Below, one piece after another: positions 40,585-51,877 of a DNA stretch of 64,000 nt. A program made the translations under genes and the position numbers. Below the pieces are notes generated by a model. The model ran no database searches, was not told the origin of the DNA, and saw only the letters and a list, made by a program, of their open reading frames with translations. Source of the stretch: Semisulcospira habei (Eukaryota > Mollusca > Gastropoda > Semisulcospiridae). The stretch spans positions 127,099,620 to 127,163,619 of the forward strand of contig BTPG01000005.1 in the NCBI GenBank assembly GCA_036245525.1, in the 5' to 3' direction. Position 1 is the stretch's first letter; each line of letters opens with the position of its first letter.

Positions 40585-40801
40585 TTAACCCTTTTCATCC
40601 TAATACACCCATTGCTTGAAATAGATTTGACTAATGATAGTTCAAGGGTGGTGCCAGAATAGCTTGGCGCCTCAGGCGCCAAGCTATTCTGGCACCACCC
40701 TTGAACTAAAACGGTTGATCGATCTCCTAATCTGTAATGTAGCCTACATGGGACAATAAGCAAATTTGTAACAAAATCGGCCTCAGGATGTACTGGATTA
40801 A
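40585..40801 (+). mobile_element. TTAA-ended foldback element, copy I
   Basis: About 217 bp starting TTAACCCTTTTCATCC and ending CCTCAGGATGTACTGGATTAA, with a near-perfect palindrome at its centre. Related copies lie at 40950-42652 (split by a LINE) and 55440-55640 (opposite orientation). TTAA at both ends suggests a TTAA-targeting non-autonomous DNA element; no transposase is seen. Confidence 0.65.
40638..40708 (+). repeat. 71-bp perfect palindrome
   Basis: Arms of 35 bp (40638-40672 and 40674-40708) are exact complements around a single C at 40673. It is the core of foldback copy I. Similar but imperfect cores occur near 42512 and 55535. Confidence 0.9.
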
Positions 40802-40949
40802 ATGATGGTCTTTGACAGGTGACTTTCTTTGTCCTTCACAACTTCTCTTGCCCTTCAGGACTTCTCTTGTCTGTCTTCAGAGTGCACCTGTCTTTTAACA
40901 CCACTGTTTTCCAGGATGCACTAAGGTAAATATCAGTGTAGTACTATCT

Positions 40950-42652
40950 TTAACCCTTTTCATCCTGATACACTTCTGCTTGATCTCAAGAACTACCGCC
41001 CAGTCTCCAATCTCTCTTTCCTGTCCAAGCTTCTTGAGAATGTTGTCCTCAACCAGCTCAACCTCCACCTCGCCGACAACAACCTCCTCAGTCCCTTCCA
41101 GTCTGCCTATCGCAAACATCACGGCACTGAAACAGCCCTTCTACATATCCTAAACGACCTGCTGATCTCCACCGACTCGGGCAACATCTCCCTTCTTACG
41201 CTACTCAATCTCTCTGCCGCCTTCGACACCATAGACCACTCTATCCTCCTCCATCGCCTTCACCACTCCTTTGGCATCACTGACTCTGCTCACTCCTGGT
41301 TTCTCTCCTACCTCTCCGACAGACAGCAATCAGTCACCATCGACGGCGTCTCCTCCAACCCAGTCAGGCTCTCCTGCGGCGTTCCACAGGGGTCCGTCTT
41401 GGGTCCGGTCCTTTTTCACACTCTACACCTCTCCCCTGTCCAACATCATCCAGTCTCACCACATACACCACCACCTCTACGCTGACGACTCACAACTACT
41501 AGACAAAGACAAACTCGACAACACTCGGTCACTACTGACTCGCATGGCTGACTGCTACGAAGACGTGAAAAACTGGATGACAGCAAACAAGCTCAAACTG
41601 AACGACGACAAAACGGAAACCATGCTGGTAGGCACTCGCCAGAAACTCTCCCAGCTCCTCCTTTCTCTCCACCTTCAACTCGACTTCTCCCTCTCTGACT
41701 TGGTCAAGAACCTCAGCGTTATCCTCGATTCCTCTCTTTCCATGACCAGCTTTGTCTCCACCACGGCCCAGGCATGTTATTTCCACCTCCGCCGCATCAG
41801 TCAGATCAGAAAATACCTCACTACCGAAGCTGCCACCAAACTCGCTGTCTCTCTCATCTTATCTCACATCGGCTACTGCAACTCTCTCCTCTCCGGCCTT
41901 CCTCACTCTACCACTCTCACTCTTCAGCGCATTCAGAACAATGCTGCCCGCCTCATCCTCAGAAAGAAAAAATCCGACCACATCACTCCCCTGCTCAAGC
42001 TCCTTCACTGGCTCCCCATCCCCCCAACGCATCCAATACAAGATTCTGTCTCTCTGCTACAAATCCCTGAACAACTACGCTCCTACCTATCTCTCCAACT
42101 TACTTCACCCCTACACTCCTTCCCGCTCCCTCCGCTCCGCCTCCGACCCTCTCCACCTCCTCATCCCCCGCACCAAACTCAGCACTTTCGGCCCCCGCTC
42201 CTTCTCCGTCTACAGTCCATCCACCTGGAACACCCTCCCACTCTCTCTCCGTCAGAAACACTCTCTCTCCTCCTTCCAGTCCGCCCTCAAAACTCATCTT
42301 TTTCAACAGTTCTAGCACTATATCACTACACTCCCCACCCCAAGCTGACCGTCGTAATGTATTTTCACTATTTGTGGTACGTGAGTCATTGTCTAAAGCA
42401 TGCGCATGCGTGTGCGAGTTGTGAGTGCGTGCTTAGAGTTATAATTATTATAAGATAAGCGCATTATAAATACCGTAATTATTATTATTATTATTAAATT
42501 AATTTGACTGATAGTTCAAGGGTGGTGCCAGAATAGCTTGGCACCTGAGGCACCCTAGACCTAAGGTTGATCTATCTCCTAATCTGTAATGTTGCCTTCA
42601 TAGAACAGTAAGCAGTTTAAAACAAAATCAGCCTCAGGATGTAATGGGTTAA
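40950..42652 (+). mobile_element. Foldback element, copy II, split by CR1 LINE
   Basis: The left end TTAACCCTTTTCATCCTGATAC runs to about 40982, where it is interrupted. It resumes at about 42498 with ATTTGACTGATAGTTCAAGG and ends CCTCAGGATGTAATGGGTTAA. The order of blocks matches copy I once 40983-42497 is removed. Confidence 0.7.
40983..42497 (+). mobile_element. CR1/L2-like LINE, 5'-truncated
   Basis: The first frame reads LKNYRPVSNLSFLSKLLENV, then DTIDHSILLHRL and SCGVPQGSVLGPVLF. A frame change near 41410 leads into the frame 41271-42458 with LYADDSQL (catalytic YADD), KLKLNDDKTE and KLLHWLPIP. The C-terminal part (PRSFSVYSPSTWNTLPLSLR) is in a third frame, 41752-42315. The 3' tail is (ATT)n at about 42478-42496. 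The block order is that of CR1/L2-group LINEs. Frameshifts make it inactive. Confidence 0.85.
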
Positions 42653-42954
42653 AATGGTTGCTCAAAACAGGTTATACAGTACATGCTTTCGGACAGTGTG
42701 CTTTTGTGTTCCACTTTCATCTGCTGGTGTCTCTCCTGTTCTGCCCAGTTTTTAATACATCCGCAAGAGGCATTTTCACGAGGGGCCCATGAGGAGCTGC
42801 CCCTTGCAGATGGACAGCATGAAGCTGGCGCATGGCCCTCCCAGTAAGCAGACCATCGTTGAGCCGGCGTCAGCTGCAGTTAGCCTGCCCACAGTCATGT
42901 GTGGACCATCTTAGGCTGATGTTGGGCCCAGTGACCTTGTGCTTTTTGTGTTTT

Positions 42955-43072
42955 TGTGCTGTAGGCTACAGAGATGCTTGTGGTGTTTTTTGTGTTGTAG
43001 GCTACAGAGATGCTTGTGGTGTTTTTTTGTGTTGTAGGCTACAGAGATGCTTGTGGTGTTTTTGTGTTGTAG
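42955..43072 (+). repeat. 36-bp repeats duplicating an intron-exon junction
   Basis: Three tandem units of 35-37 bp (junctions at 42964, 43000 and 43037) each carry TTGTAG or CTGTAG followed by GCTACAGAGATGCTTGTGGT. This copies the acceptor and first 20 or so bases of the real exon that starts at 43073. Confidence 0.9.
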
Positions 43073-43183
43073 GCCACAGAGAAGCTTGTGGTGTTTTTTC
43101 TGGGTCTGGTGTCACACCAGGTGGCTGACATCAACTGGCACGGACTTGGCATTGAACAAGGCTTTTTGGATGCCATGGGAGAT
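43073..43183 (+). CDS. GPLD1: GPLD1-like gene, exon with WHGLGIEQGF block
   Basis: 111 nt, phase 0 to 0, acceptor GTGTTGTAG and donor GTAAGC. It encodes ATEKLVVFFLGLVSHQVADI and then NWHGLGIEQGFLDAMGD, matching TEKLVAFLFGITSHMAAD-x2-WHSLGLEQGF of vertebrate GPLD1. The H of SH and the D and H of D-x2-WH fit conserved metal-ligand positions of the zinc-dependent PLC-like domain. The intron upstream is 19.7 kb and holds the complete Polinton. Confidence 0.95.
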
Positions 43184-43338
43184 GTAAGCTTTCAGCTGCT
43201 ATTCAACACTTTCAGCCCTTGAAAGCTACAAACTGGAGATGAATTGACAGGATAGTTTAGCAGTTGTTCCATTGATGTTTAACCCCATGCCAGAACAGCT
43301 TTAATTGACAATGATAGTTCACGGGTGGTTATTATGGT

Positions 43339-43576
<238 letters not shown>

Positions 43577-43692
43577 CAGTAATCACATATACATAGATTT
43601 ACTTTTCATGTTTGAAACGTACTTAACATAATTTTTGTCAGAACTTTTCTATAAAAAATACATGTAAGGTCAAATTTGAATTTTTGTTGCAG

Positions 43693-43741
43693 ACAAATTT
43701 TCATGGGTCATTTCCTGCAGCACATTCTGCTGGTGATGTAG
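43693..43741 (+). CDS. GPLD1: GPLD1-like gene, exon with FHGS-AHSAGD block
   Basis: 49 nt after the acceptor TTTTTGTTGCAG, donor GTAAGT. It encodes TNFHGSFPAAHSAGDVG, matching the DFHGSYSEAHSAGDFG stretch of vertebrate GPLD1; the H of AHSAGD is a conserved metal-site residue of the domain. Phase 0 to 1. The 43742-45078 intron that follows holds a short hairpin (44074-44128) and otherwise nothing I can name. Confidence 0.95.
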
Positions 43742-44073
43742 GTAAGTTGTCTGTGTTTTATGCATCTGTACAATGGAAAGATTAACCATTTGATTGCTAC
43801 TGAGGATACCATTTGGTGGAAAAGATGTGTCATTTCTGCCTAACAGTATTGCGATTAGCAGTCACAGACCTAATTTGGAGATTGTTTGAATGGATTGGGT
43901 TGTACTTCACATTTTTATTCATGGTTGTGCATCCGTCCCCATCGTTCTGCAAGAGACATTTGTTTTCATAACCTCCGCCAGCAATAATATGCAGTGATAC
44001 CACTGTTTTAACGTTTTGGCTGTCTGCATCGCTTTTGTCAAGCTGATTCCTGCTTTAACTATATGGCTGTAAA

Positions 44074-44128
44074 TAGCATTTTTGGTCAAGGTGATCTCTG
44101 AAGGAATCACCTTGACAAAAAAATGCTA
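44074..44128 (+). repeat. Short foldback hairpin
   Basis: TAGCATTTTTGGTCAAGGTGAT pairs with ATCACCTTGACAAAAAAATG and CTA. It is flanked by TGGCTGT- and TGGCCA-like sequence, like the hairpins at 51588 and 56215. Confidence 0.7.
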
Positions 44129-45078
44129 CTGATGGCCAAAAAGTGTACAGCGCATACAGTTTGCAACAAGTTCAGTTAATGCTCGTACCCCTTAGCTGAA
44201 TTTCTGCACAGTGTCCTCTTTGCCAAAGTCCATTATGTGTAGTATACTCATAGACGTATTCACTAGAAGTATTCACAGCAAATTTTAAATATTCCACACA
44301 AACTGGATAGTGCGCCTCAGTATCTCACTCACACTTGTACTTGCTGCCACATGAATTTACTAGGTGTGTGGGTAAATGCGTGTGTTACATGTGAGCATGA
44401 TCGTTGGGTTCAGCTCACAGTGATGCTTTGAACCGATTTGCAATTAATAATAGTGATAATGATAATGTTAATTTCTATAGCGCCTGATCACCATAGGTGT
44501 TCTAGGCTCTTTACATGTTACACTAAAAAATACTAAGACATAATTATGTACAGAAAAACAACATGACAAAAATTCAACTGAAAAAAAAAATGGACACACA
44601 CACACATACACATACACTCACGTGTGTGCAGTAGCAATACAGTCATGTGGAACCAGTGGAAAATGTCCATAGATATAAGCCAGGAAGATAAAAAAATAGT
44701 TTTACGTTTTGATTTAAAAATAGAAAGTGATGGCATGTGGCGCACATCAGCTGGGCAAGAAGTCCATGTAACAGGGCCAAAGTACGAAAAAGCACGATGT
44801 CTCTGAGTCTTATTTTTGGGTCTGTGGATTCAGAAAATGTGGGTATCTGAAGGAGAGTGTAGTGAGCGTGATGGTGTGTAAAGCTGGACTAGATCAGATA
44901 GGTATGGTGGGGCAGAACCAGAGATAATGTTGTAACAGATCACACAGACTTTGAACTGGATTCTGTACATAACTGGCATGAATGTACTAGGTATGTGGGT
45001 GAATGCATGTCTTGCATGTGAGCAATTGGGATAAAGTGCCTATGTAGTATGTGCCATATTGTTATCAGTTTGCCTTTT

Positions 45079-45280
45079 GTTTCCTCAAAAACATTACCGA
45101 TGACATTACTATTAGGAAACATACACTTAGCTTACCATTTCAGCCAAAATTCCGTTATGTACCTACACGACAAGGGAGGCGAACCAAGGGCGCCGTAGCC
45201 AGGTACCCTGAGTAGCTACCCATACCTCCCTATCCGGTTGCGTGCCCAGTGGTGTCACGCCAGTCTGTTCACTTAGCTTA
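45079..45280 (+). repeat. DIRS left inverted repeat
   Basis: Matches the reverse complement of 50997-51185 (blocks ACATTACCGATGACATTACT, CAAGGGAGGCG and CCGGTTGCGTGCCCAGTGGT). The right repeat extends about 37 bp further outward. Confidence 0.9.
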
Positions 45281-46149
45281 CTGCAAACAGTTGTGTTCAA
45301 GCCTACTGGACATTTTGGCTGTGTGCGGTTCTGAACTGGTCGTACCTTGGATTGGATTTTACCGTGGTTTACCGCGCCTGCCTTGGATTACCTTTCTTCT
45401 CTGGATTTATGTGTGGGCGCTGGTGATTCCATTGGATTATTGTGGTGCTTCCGTTGGATTTTGGTGGTACTTCTGTTGGATTTGGGAGGTGCTGGGCCGT
45501 TCTCCGCTGCGCACGAGGGGCCTACAACCTTCAGCCACGTATGACGGGTGGCAGCTGTGAAGTTCCCCTCCAAGCACCCTACGTGCGTGTGTCTGGTGTG
45601 ATTGTCCCACTACGAAAACGGCTAGCATATAACAGTACCCTACGGCCTTCGTAACAGGTTCCTCGCCAGCCTCTCTCGCCATGGCAAGGTAAGGCCTTGG
45701 TTGTTGCCCTCGACCGGCGCTCGGTGCACCAGGCGGCGGCACTGCCTGTGAAATTTGCTCTTTACACGGAGATCGCCTTCACATATGATAACAGGCGTCC
45801 TGGTAGGAAGGCCCTGGTTTGTTGTAAACACTGTTAAACGCATCAGTAGCAACTGATTCTGGGCACGCGCCACAGCTGACCAAGAAGAGGTGGTCTGTTA
45901 GGAAAGGGCTACGGGGACACTATATAGGTGCTTGTTATGATATGATATGCGGGTGCACTCGTTTTGCGTGGCTTTGGGGAGCCACGCTCGCTCGCCTCTC
46001 ACCTTGGCTATGTGTTACAGTTACCACCTACGCACCTGCGACACCTATGCCTCCTGGGTGGCAGAGCACTGGTCTCCGCTTGAGGACTTATATCGGCGCG
46101 AACGCCCAACGCCGACCTGAGACCGGCCACCCGCTACCACACCTCCTGC

Positions 46150-47340
46150 CGAGCCTGGCCCATAGCGAGCTTCCTCGCCCTGCCTCCCGGCCTAAGCTCT
46201 CTTGGGCTCAGACGCGGCTACTGGATAACGGCCGGCCAACCCCTAGGAGGAGAGAGCAGAGCTGCTGTCGCGTGCTCTGCTGTGCACGGTTGCTCCCTTC
46301 GGCCTTCATCACAGGTTCCTCGCTGGACTCCCCCCGTTATGAGACCACACACGCCACTCGGCCTGAGTTCTCTCAGGCTCAGACGTGGCTATCAAGGGCA
46401 CCGGACCCCGCCGTGTCCCCCGACACCGGCGCGGCGGACTTAGACAGCGATGTGTTGCGGTTACCTGGTGTGGACCTGCATGAGCTGTGGGGACGTCCAA
46501 TGGCCGGGCGACACGCATGCGGTTTGCCTCCCCTGTTCCGGTTGTGTCTCCAGTCACACCTGCGACACCTGCGCCTTCGGGGCGGAAGAACAATGGTCTC
46601 AGCTATGGGGCTTCTATCGCCGCGGATGTCCTACGGTGGCCTGAGACCTGCCACCTGCTGCCGCACCCCGTGCCGCCACTGCAGATGGGACAAGGTGCAC
46701 CCACTCTGAAGTTGCGGGACTGACTACCTGGGCCCTGACGCATGCATCAGCTCCCAGGGATTTGGCCGATTGTGCGCCCACTACTCCGAGACTGGCCCAC
46801 AGCGAGCTTGCTCGCCCCACCACTTCGCCCGAGTTCTTTTGGGCTCAGACGCGGCTACTAGACCTCGGCCCGACAAACCTGCGGATGTGACTGCTGCCCA
46901 GAGTGAGCTTGCTCGCCCCACCACTCGGCCCGAGTTCCCTCGGGCTCAGACGCGGCTACTAGATCTCAGCCCGACAAACCCGCGGACATGACTGCTGGCC
47001 CAGAGCGAGCTTGCTCGCCCCACCACTCGGCCCGAGTTCTCTCGGGCTCAGATGCGGCTACTAGAGCCTGACAAACCCGTGGACCTGACTGCTGCCCCCT
47101 AGCCTGGCCCAGAGCGAGCTTGCTCGCCACGCCACTCGGCCCGAGTTCTCTCGGGCTCAGAGGCGGCTACTGGATGTCAGCCCGCCTACCCCTCGGAACC
47201 AGGCCAGCACCGAGAGCATTCATCTCGTTCCAGGGTCAGGGACAAGGTCCCCTGGCGCTCCCCCGAGCCTGACCCACTGCGAGCTTGCTTGTCCCGTCTC
47301 CCGGCCCAAGCGCTCTCGGGCTCAGATGCGCCTACAGGAG
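46150..47340 (+). repeat. Dispersed tandem-like repeats in DIRS 5' region
   Basis: At least six units contain GCGAGCTTGCTCGCC, then CGGCCCGAGTTCTCTCGGGC, then TCAGA-GCGGCTACT (near 46160, 46350, 46800, 46905, 47000, 47110 and 47275), spaced about 90-170 bp apart. Related units form the array at 56465-57480. Confidence 0.75.
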
Positions 47341-48699
47341 GGATGTCGATAGGGGTTCCGGGCTACCCCCCCTCCGTTATGAGACCACACGCACCCGTGG
47401 GGCTGGCCTCCCCGCCCGCAGACAGCTTCTCGTGATCTGGATGGCCGCCGACACTTTGCCGCCCAGGTACTACCCCCCGTCGCTCGGCCGACCGCTGTGA
47501 CCTCCTTGAAGCCAGGACCAGCTCCTTGCTCGCCCCGGCATGTCCCACAACACCGACGAGCCCCCAGCTGCTTGCCAGAAGCCCTGTCGCGGTCCTCCTC
47601 AGGGTTGACGGTTGCCCTCATCGCCGGTGGCCCTGGCCCCTCGGATGGAGACTTCCAGTCCCTCAACGCGACAGCATGGCTGATCGCTTCTTGTCTTCCC
47701 CGCAGGACTGCCCTCCGTCCCCCCCCCCCCCCACTCCCCACTCAGAGGAAGGCGTCCACCCAGATAGATGCCTCCTGAACAGCCGGGCGGTCCCAGCCCT
47801 TCCCCGACCCCTGGTTCCGGTACCTTGGTGAGGCATTTCCACGCTCTGGCAGCTGAGCTCTTGAGCGACGCTGGCTTCTTCTCTGACTCCTCGGGCCCGG
47901 CGGACTTAGGCAGCGCCGTCCGCCTACGCTAATACACATCTCCCTCTCGGACCTGCACCAGCAGTGGCTACCCCGGCACAGTGACAGCACGCAGCTCTTC
48001 AGCTTTGCTCCGCCACTCCACCCATGGCTTGGACGGGACTGCGACCCTCTTCCGCTGTGCCCTGGCCTGGGCGGGATCGCATAGACTGTCGTCCGGCGTG
48101 TCGAGGGCACCGGGCTGCGTTTCACACCTCCGCCGCCTATTGCGACCCGATGCGTCATGATGCAGCCATCCGTTCCTGCCACGACCTCCTCGCCGAGGTG
48201 AAGACCTTTCTACGACGGACCCGCTGTGTCGTGATACTGTCCTCCATTCCTGCCATGACCACCTCACCGAGGCGAAGACGCTTCTACGATAGACCCTGCT
48301 CGGCTGCACTCCTCTTCGGTCCTAGCTTGCAGGCGGTGACGGACTCGACAAGGACCCATGGTCCAGCCACTCTCCGCCGCGACGTGTGGCACTTGCTGCT
48401 CCCAGACGACCCTTGGGCACATTCCACCAGCTCTGTGGTTCTCCTGATTTCTTTCGATCTCCTCCGGTCTCCTCTGCCACTGCGGCGCTCTCCCTTGTGG
48501 ATCGCTGTCCCGACAGATCGGCGCAGAGCCGACGCTCTTCGCCGCATCTATGTTCTGCCTGGTGAAGGCCGGAGCCTTGCGGACGGCGGTACAGGCCACA
48601 GACTTCGCCGTCAGCCGGGTCCTGCCTGACTCATTCCTGCACTCGCTTCTTGAACGCCATTGTTGCCAAGACCAGGCTGGCCACCTCGAGCCCACCTCG

Positions 48700-49700
48700 A
48701 CCTACTGGGACGATCTGCTCCGGAGCAGGACAGAGTTGCGCTGCTCGATCTACCCAATCGGCTTGGCCTCCCGGTCAACTTCGGCAAGTCGAACCTTGCA
48801 CCCTCCCACGGTGGTGCGCTTATACGTGCATTCTGGCTGACCACAACGACCTCCTGGACCTGTTGCCTGCGGCGGCGGATGTCTTACCTCTCGGCCAGCT
48901 TCCTCCTGACCACCTCGGCTGCTTCGGCTTTGCCCCCAGCGCCCATTCCCCGGCGATTTCGCGATTCTGGTGTCGGTCTTCCCAATGCTCCACTCTCGTC
49001 TCTCCGGCTGGACGGTTCCTGTCAGCTGTATCCCTCGCCCCCCCCCCCCCCTTCCCGTGGCCTCACCTTGCGCAGACGTAAGCCTCGCTGGATGGGACGC
49101 GCTCCTTCTACCGATGTTCCTCAAGGCTTCCTGCCACTGACCTCCGGACCTCGCGGACAGGCACTTCAACGTATTGGAGCTGGCAGTGATTGGGCGAGCC
49201 CTCTTCACGTGGGAGACACACCTCCGACACCTGGAGCTCCTCGTCCTCTCTGACACCTCCACAGTGGTCTCTGACATCCGGCAGCAGGGCGGGTCACGCT
49301 CCCCCTCCCTCTTCAGCCTCCTGTCCCAGATCCTCTGGTGGTGCAAAGATCACGACATCCCTCTCCGAGCGCGACACACCCCTCGACACCTGATGGTCCG
49401 GCCAACTACCTATTGTGGCGCGGCTGGCTTATCGACACCGAGTGGGCACTCTGCCCGGATATCTTCAGATGATCTGCTCGCAGTGCGAGACGCCCGTGAT
49501 CGACCTCTTCGCGACACAGTGGAATCGCCAGCTCGACACGCTCTCCTTCTCCGGGGAGGCCCTCTTTGCGGATGCTTATCCGCCCACGGTGCTAGTCCCA
49601 AGGTCCTGCTCATGCTCAAGGGTGCCAACGTGGTGCTGTTGCTGGTGGCCCCATTCTGCTGGGCCACGTCTTGGACCACCGACCTCCTGAGCCTGAGCTC
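48700..49700 (+). pseudogene. DIRS reverse transcriptase/RNase H remains
   Basis: Pieces in different frames read LGLPVNFGKSNLAPS near 48760, HFNVLELAVIGRALFTWETH near 49165, LVLSDTSTVVSDIRQQGGSR near 49240, WWCKDHDIPLRARHTPRHL near 49340, VIDLFATQWNRQLDTLSF near 49495 and ANVVLLLVAPFCWATSW near 49625. This order is the DIRS RT thumb, the RNase H (NVLE and SD-TTVV-QGG-S blocks) and the VDLFAT...PFW linker. At least three frame changes. Confidence 0.85.
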
Positions 49701-49715
49701 ACGCACCTCTGACAG

Positions 49716-50670
49716 ATGCAGCTGTACCACTCGTCCCCTGAGCGACTTCTCCACACACGCCTGGTGATTGTGCGGCATGCCCTCGCTGCTAGAGGTTCTC
49801 AAGTGCAGCGGTGGAGAATGTTGCTGCAGCTTGCAGGCCTTCGACCAGACGCGTCTATTAGGGACAGTGGCGAGTCCTCCGGTCCGGGGGCGACGACTGG
49901 CACCTCTCCCCCACAGATCTGTCTACTCCTCTGGCTATTCTTCGAGCAGAACTTGGCGTCGATCACCATCAGGAGCTACCTGGCCATCGCGGACACATGT
50001 TCCCACCTGAGCCGCCTGCTCCCGGGCTCTGGCAAGGACCTCGCCGACCTTTGGCACGCTTTGGCCCCCCAGCGGCCTGCCCCTGCTCGCTGATTCCGCG
50101 CTGGGACCTACCCCGGGTGCTGACATGGCTCATGCAGACCGCTTCAAACCGCTCCCCTTGGCTCGCTTCGCTGACCGGACCCGAAAAAGACCGGTTCCTC
50201 CTGGCCCTCGCCTGCGTACAGTGCAGAACGGCTGGCTCTGTGCAGCTCCTGACCGACCCGTCTTCCTGACCATGACCCGGTCCCCGTTACCCGCGCCCCA
50301 GAAGATCGCCATATGGTGCTGAAGGGGTTACCTCTACCCTGGGAGACCAGACAGCAGGACCCTGGGAGGGCTTTACGGGTGTACCTGTGCCGATCCTAAC
50401 CCGTCTGGAGTGGACGTTCCCGCCTCCTTCTGCCTTGTCCCCCAAAAGGCCAGACCTCGCGGCCAGACGATATCTTCCTGGCTCCACGGGGGTTATCCGG
50501 TCCGCCTACGGGGACCTCTCCCTGGAGGACGCTCAAAAGCTGGAGATCAGGGCGCATGAGTTAGAGCCCTGTCCATGAGCGTCGCCTTCGCCCACAACTG
50601 CGCCGTCAAGTCTTGTGGCGGCCGTGGGCTGGCGGGCGTGATCTACCTTCAGCCGATGCTGCCACAGTGA
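49716..50670 (+). pseudogene. DIRS tyrosine recombinase remains
   Basis: Frames at 49716-50093, 49997-50322, 50387-50578 and on to about 50670 give an N-terminal SAM-like block (LASITIRSYLAIADTCSHLS), then WDLPRVLTWLMQTA and FLLALACVQCRTAG (around the first catalytic Arg), then DLAARRYLPGST and KLEIRAHEL followed after a frame change by ALSMSVAFAHNCAVK (the HxxR region). Frameshifts and stops make it inactive. Confidence 0.8.
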
Positions 50671-50864
50671 CCTCTCAGGCCCGTGGGCAACCCTAGCCCT
50701 GGCTGGGGCCTTCGCCGCGGAGCGACACTCCCTCCCGGCGCCTTAGGTGCCCTGCTTTTAGCTTAGCTGAAATGGTCGGAAGCGTGCCCCGGGGTGGGCG
50801 GGTCTAGTGGGACCATTTACAGTGAGTGTGATTCTAGGTGGCACCCACCTCCTATTCGCTATGC

Positions 50865-50961
50865 TTCCTAATAGTAATGTCATCGGTAATGTTTTTGAGG
50901 AAACAAATAAATTTGTCTCTAAAATGTATTTTAAAAAAAACAACTTACCGATGACATTACT
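50865..50961 (+). repeat. DIRS internal complementary region
   Basis: Read on the minus strand it joins the extreme right end (TTTTAGAGACAAATT) directly to the extreme left start (TTTGTTTCCTCAAAAACATT) of the element. Such a copy of the joined ends is the hallmark of DIRS1-like elements and templates circle formation. Confidence 0.9.
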
Positions 50962-50996
50962 CGGAGGACCCTCCTGCCTACCCTACTTGCCGCTCA

Positions 50997-51222
50997 TAAG
51001 CTAAACTTCAGACTGGCGTGACACCACTGGGCACGCAACCGGATAGGGAGGTATGGGAGGCTACTCAGGGTACCTGGCTACGGTGCCCTTGGGTCGCCTC
51101 CCTTGTCATGTAGGTACACAATAGAATTTTGGCTGAAATGGTAAGCTAAGTGTACGTTTCCTAATAGTAATGTCATCAGTAAGTATTTTTCGAAAAAATG
51201 CATTTTAGAGAAAAATTCATTT
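50997..51222 (-). repeat. DIRS right inverted repeat
   Basis: Inverted copy of the left repeat plus a 37-bp outer extension ending AGAGAAAAATTCATTT. It stops eight bases before a GPLD1 exon. Confidence 0.9.
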
Positions 51223-51230
51223 CTCGGCAG

Positions 51231-51291
51231 GTGGAGATATCATGAGTTTGTTTGAGTTTAACCTCACTCACATGCCGTACATCAACGAATG
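51231..51291 (+). CDS. GPLD1: GPLD1-like gene, exon with FEFN block
   Basis: 61 nt, acceptor TTTCTCGGCAG, donor GTGAGT. Completing the previous codon it reads GGDIMSLFEFNLTHMPYINE and then W, matching GGDVLSQFEFNFNY...RWYVPV of vertebrate GPLD1. Phase 1 to 2. The last bases of the upstream intron are the right end of the DIRS element. Confidence 0.94.
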
Positions 51292-51448
51292 GTGAGTACT
51301 CTGATGTGTGTGGGTCAATAATTCATCAGTCAGTTGGCAGATCTGTTGTTGTCAGGTTCAGCACAAGAGGAGAAACCTATATCATATGAGATCCCCGACA
51401 GTATAGCTTCTTTTAGCTAGTATAGCTTCATTGTAGTGACAGTGCAAA

Positions 51449-51523
51449 TTAACCCTTTGGCTGTCGGTAGCACTTTTTCTTGAGGTGATTGAGAAAAAGT
51501 GCTATCAACAGCCATATGGTTAA
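51449..51523 (+). repeat. TTAA-flanked foldback hairpin 1
   Basis: TTAACCCTTTGGCTGTCGGT ... CAACAGCCATATGGTTAA with a TAGCACTTTTTCT/GAGAAAAAGTGCTA stem. Confidence 0.75.
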
Positions 51524-51587
51524 TTTATATGGGTATAATGGTATAGGAAAACTAGAACAAAAAATGAAAAGTAGATATACTTTTGAT

Positions 51588-51676
51588 AACCCTTTGGCTG
51601 TTGGTAGCATTTTTTTCTTGAGGTGATTCCTTCAGGAATCACCTCAAGAAAAAGTGCTACCAACAGCCAAAGGGTT
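51588..51676 (+). repeat. Foldback hairpin 2 (89 bp)
   Basis: A near-perfect palindrome AACCCTTTGGCTGTTGGTAG ... CTACCAACAGCCAAAGGGTT with a centre of GATTCCTTCAGGAATC. Same family as hairpins at 51449, 44074 and 56215. Confidence 0.9.
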
Positions 51677-51877
51677 AATTTACCTGATTTTATTATGCTT
51701 ATAATGGAAATAGAAAACTACACTGTAGAACAAAAAGTTAAAGAGAGATGCACTTTTGACAGCTGAAACATACTGGCACCTGGCAAAATACTATTCATCC
51801 CAGTTAAACTGCCCTTGTCCCCTACTTAATGGTTTTGAATTAATTTAGATATGCTGTCAAGTCTTCACCAAGGATAC

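Larger units (their letters stand above)
45079..51222 (+). mobile_element. DIRS-type tyrosine-recombinase retrotransposon (degenerate)
   Basis: A 6.1-kb G/C-rich element with inverted ends (about 45079-45280 and 50997-51222), an internal complementary region at 50865-50961, and remains of RT-RNase H and tyrosine-recombinase coding DNA in that order. No target duplication is seen, as expected for a recombinase-integrated element. The 45280-48600 part (gag-like region and repeats) has no frame I can identify with confidence; frames are broken throughout. Confidence 0.88.

Noticed and set aside
45249..48840. Many 60-250 aa frames in the G/C-rich DIRS region
   Set aside because: Overlapping frames on both strands reflect high G/C and few stops. 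None matches a gag or other protein I know, so only the repeats are annotated there.
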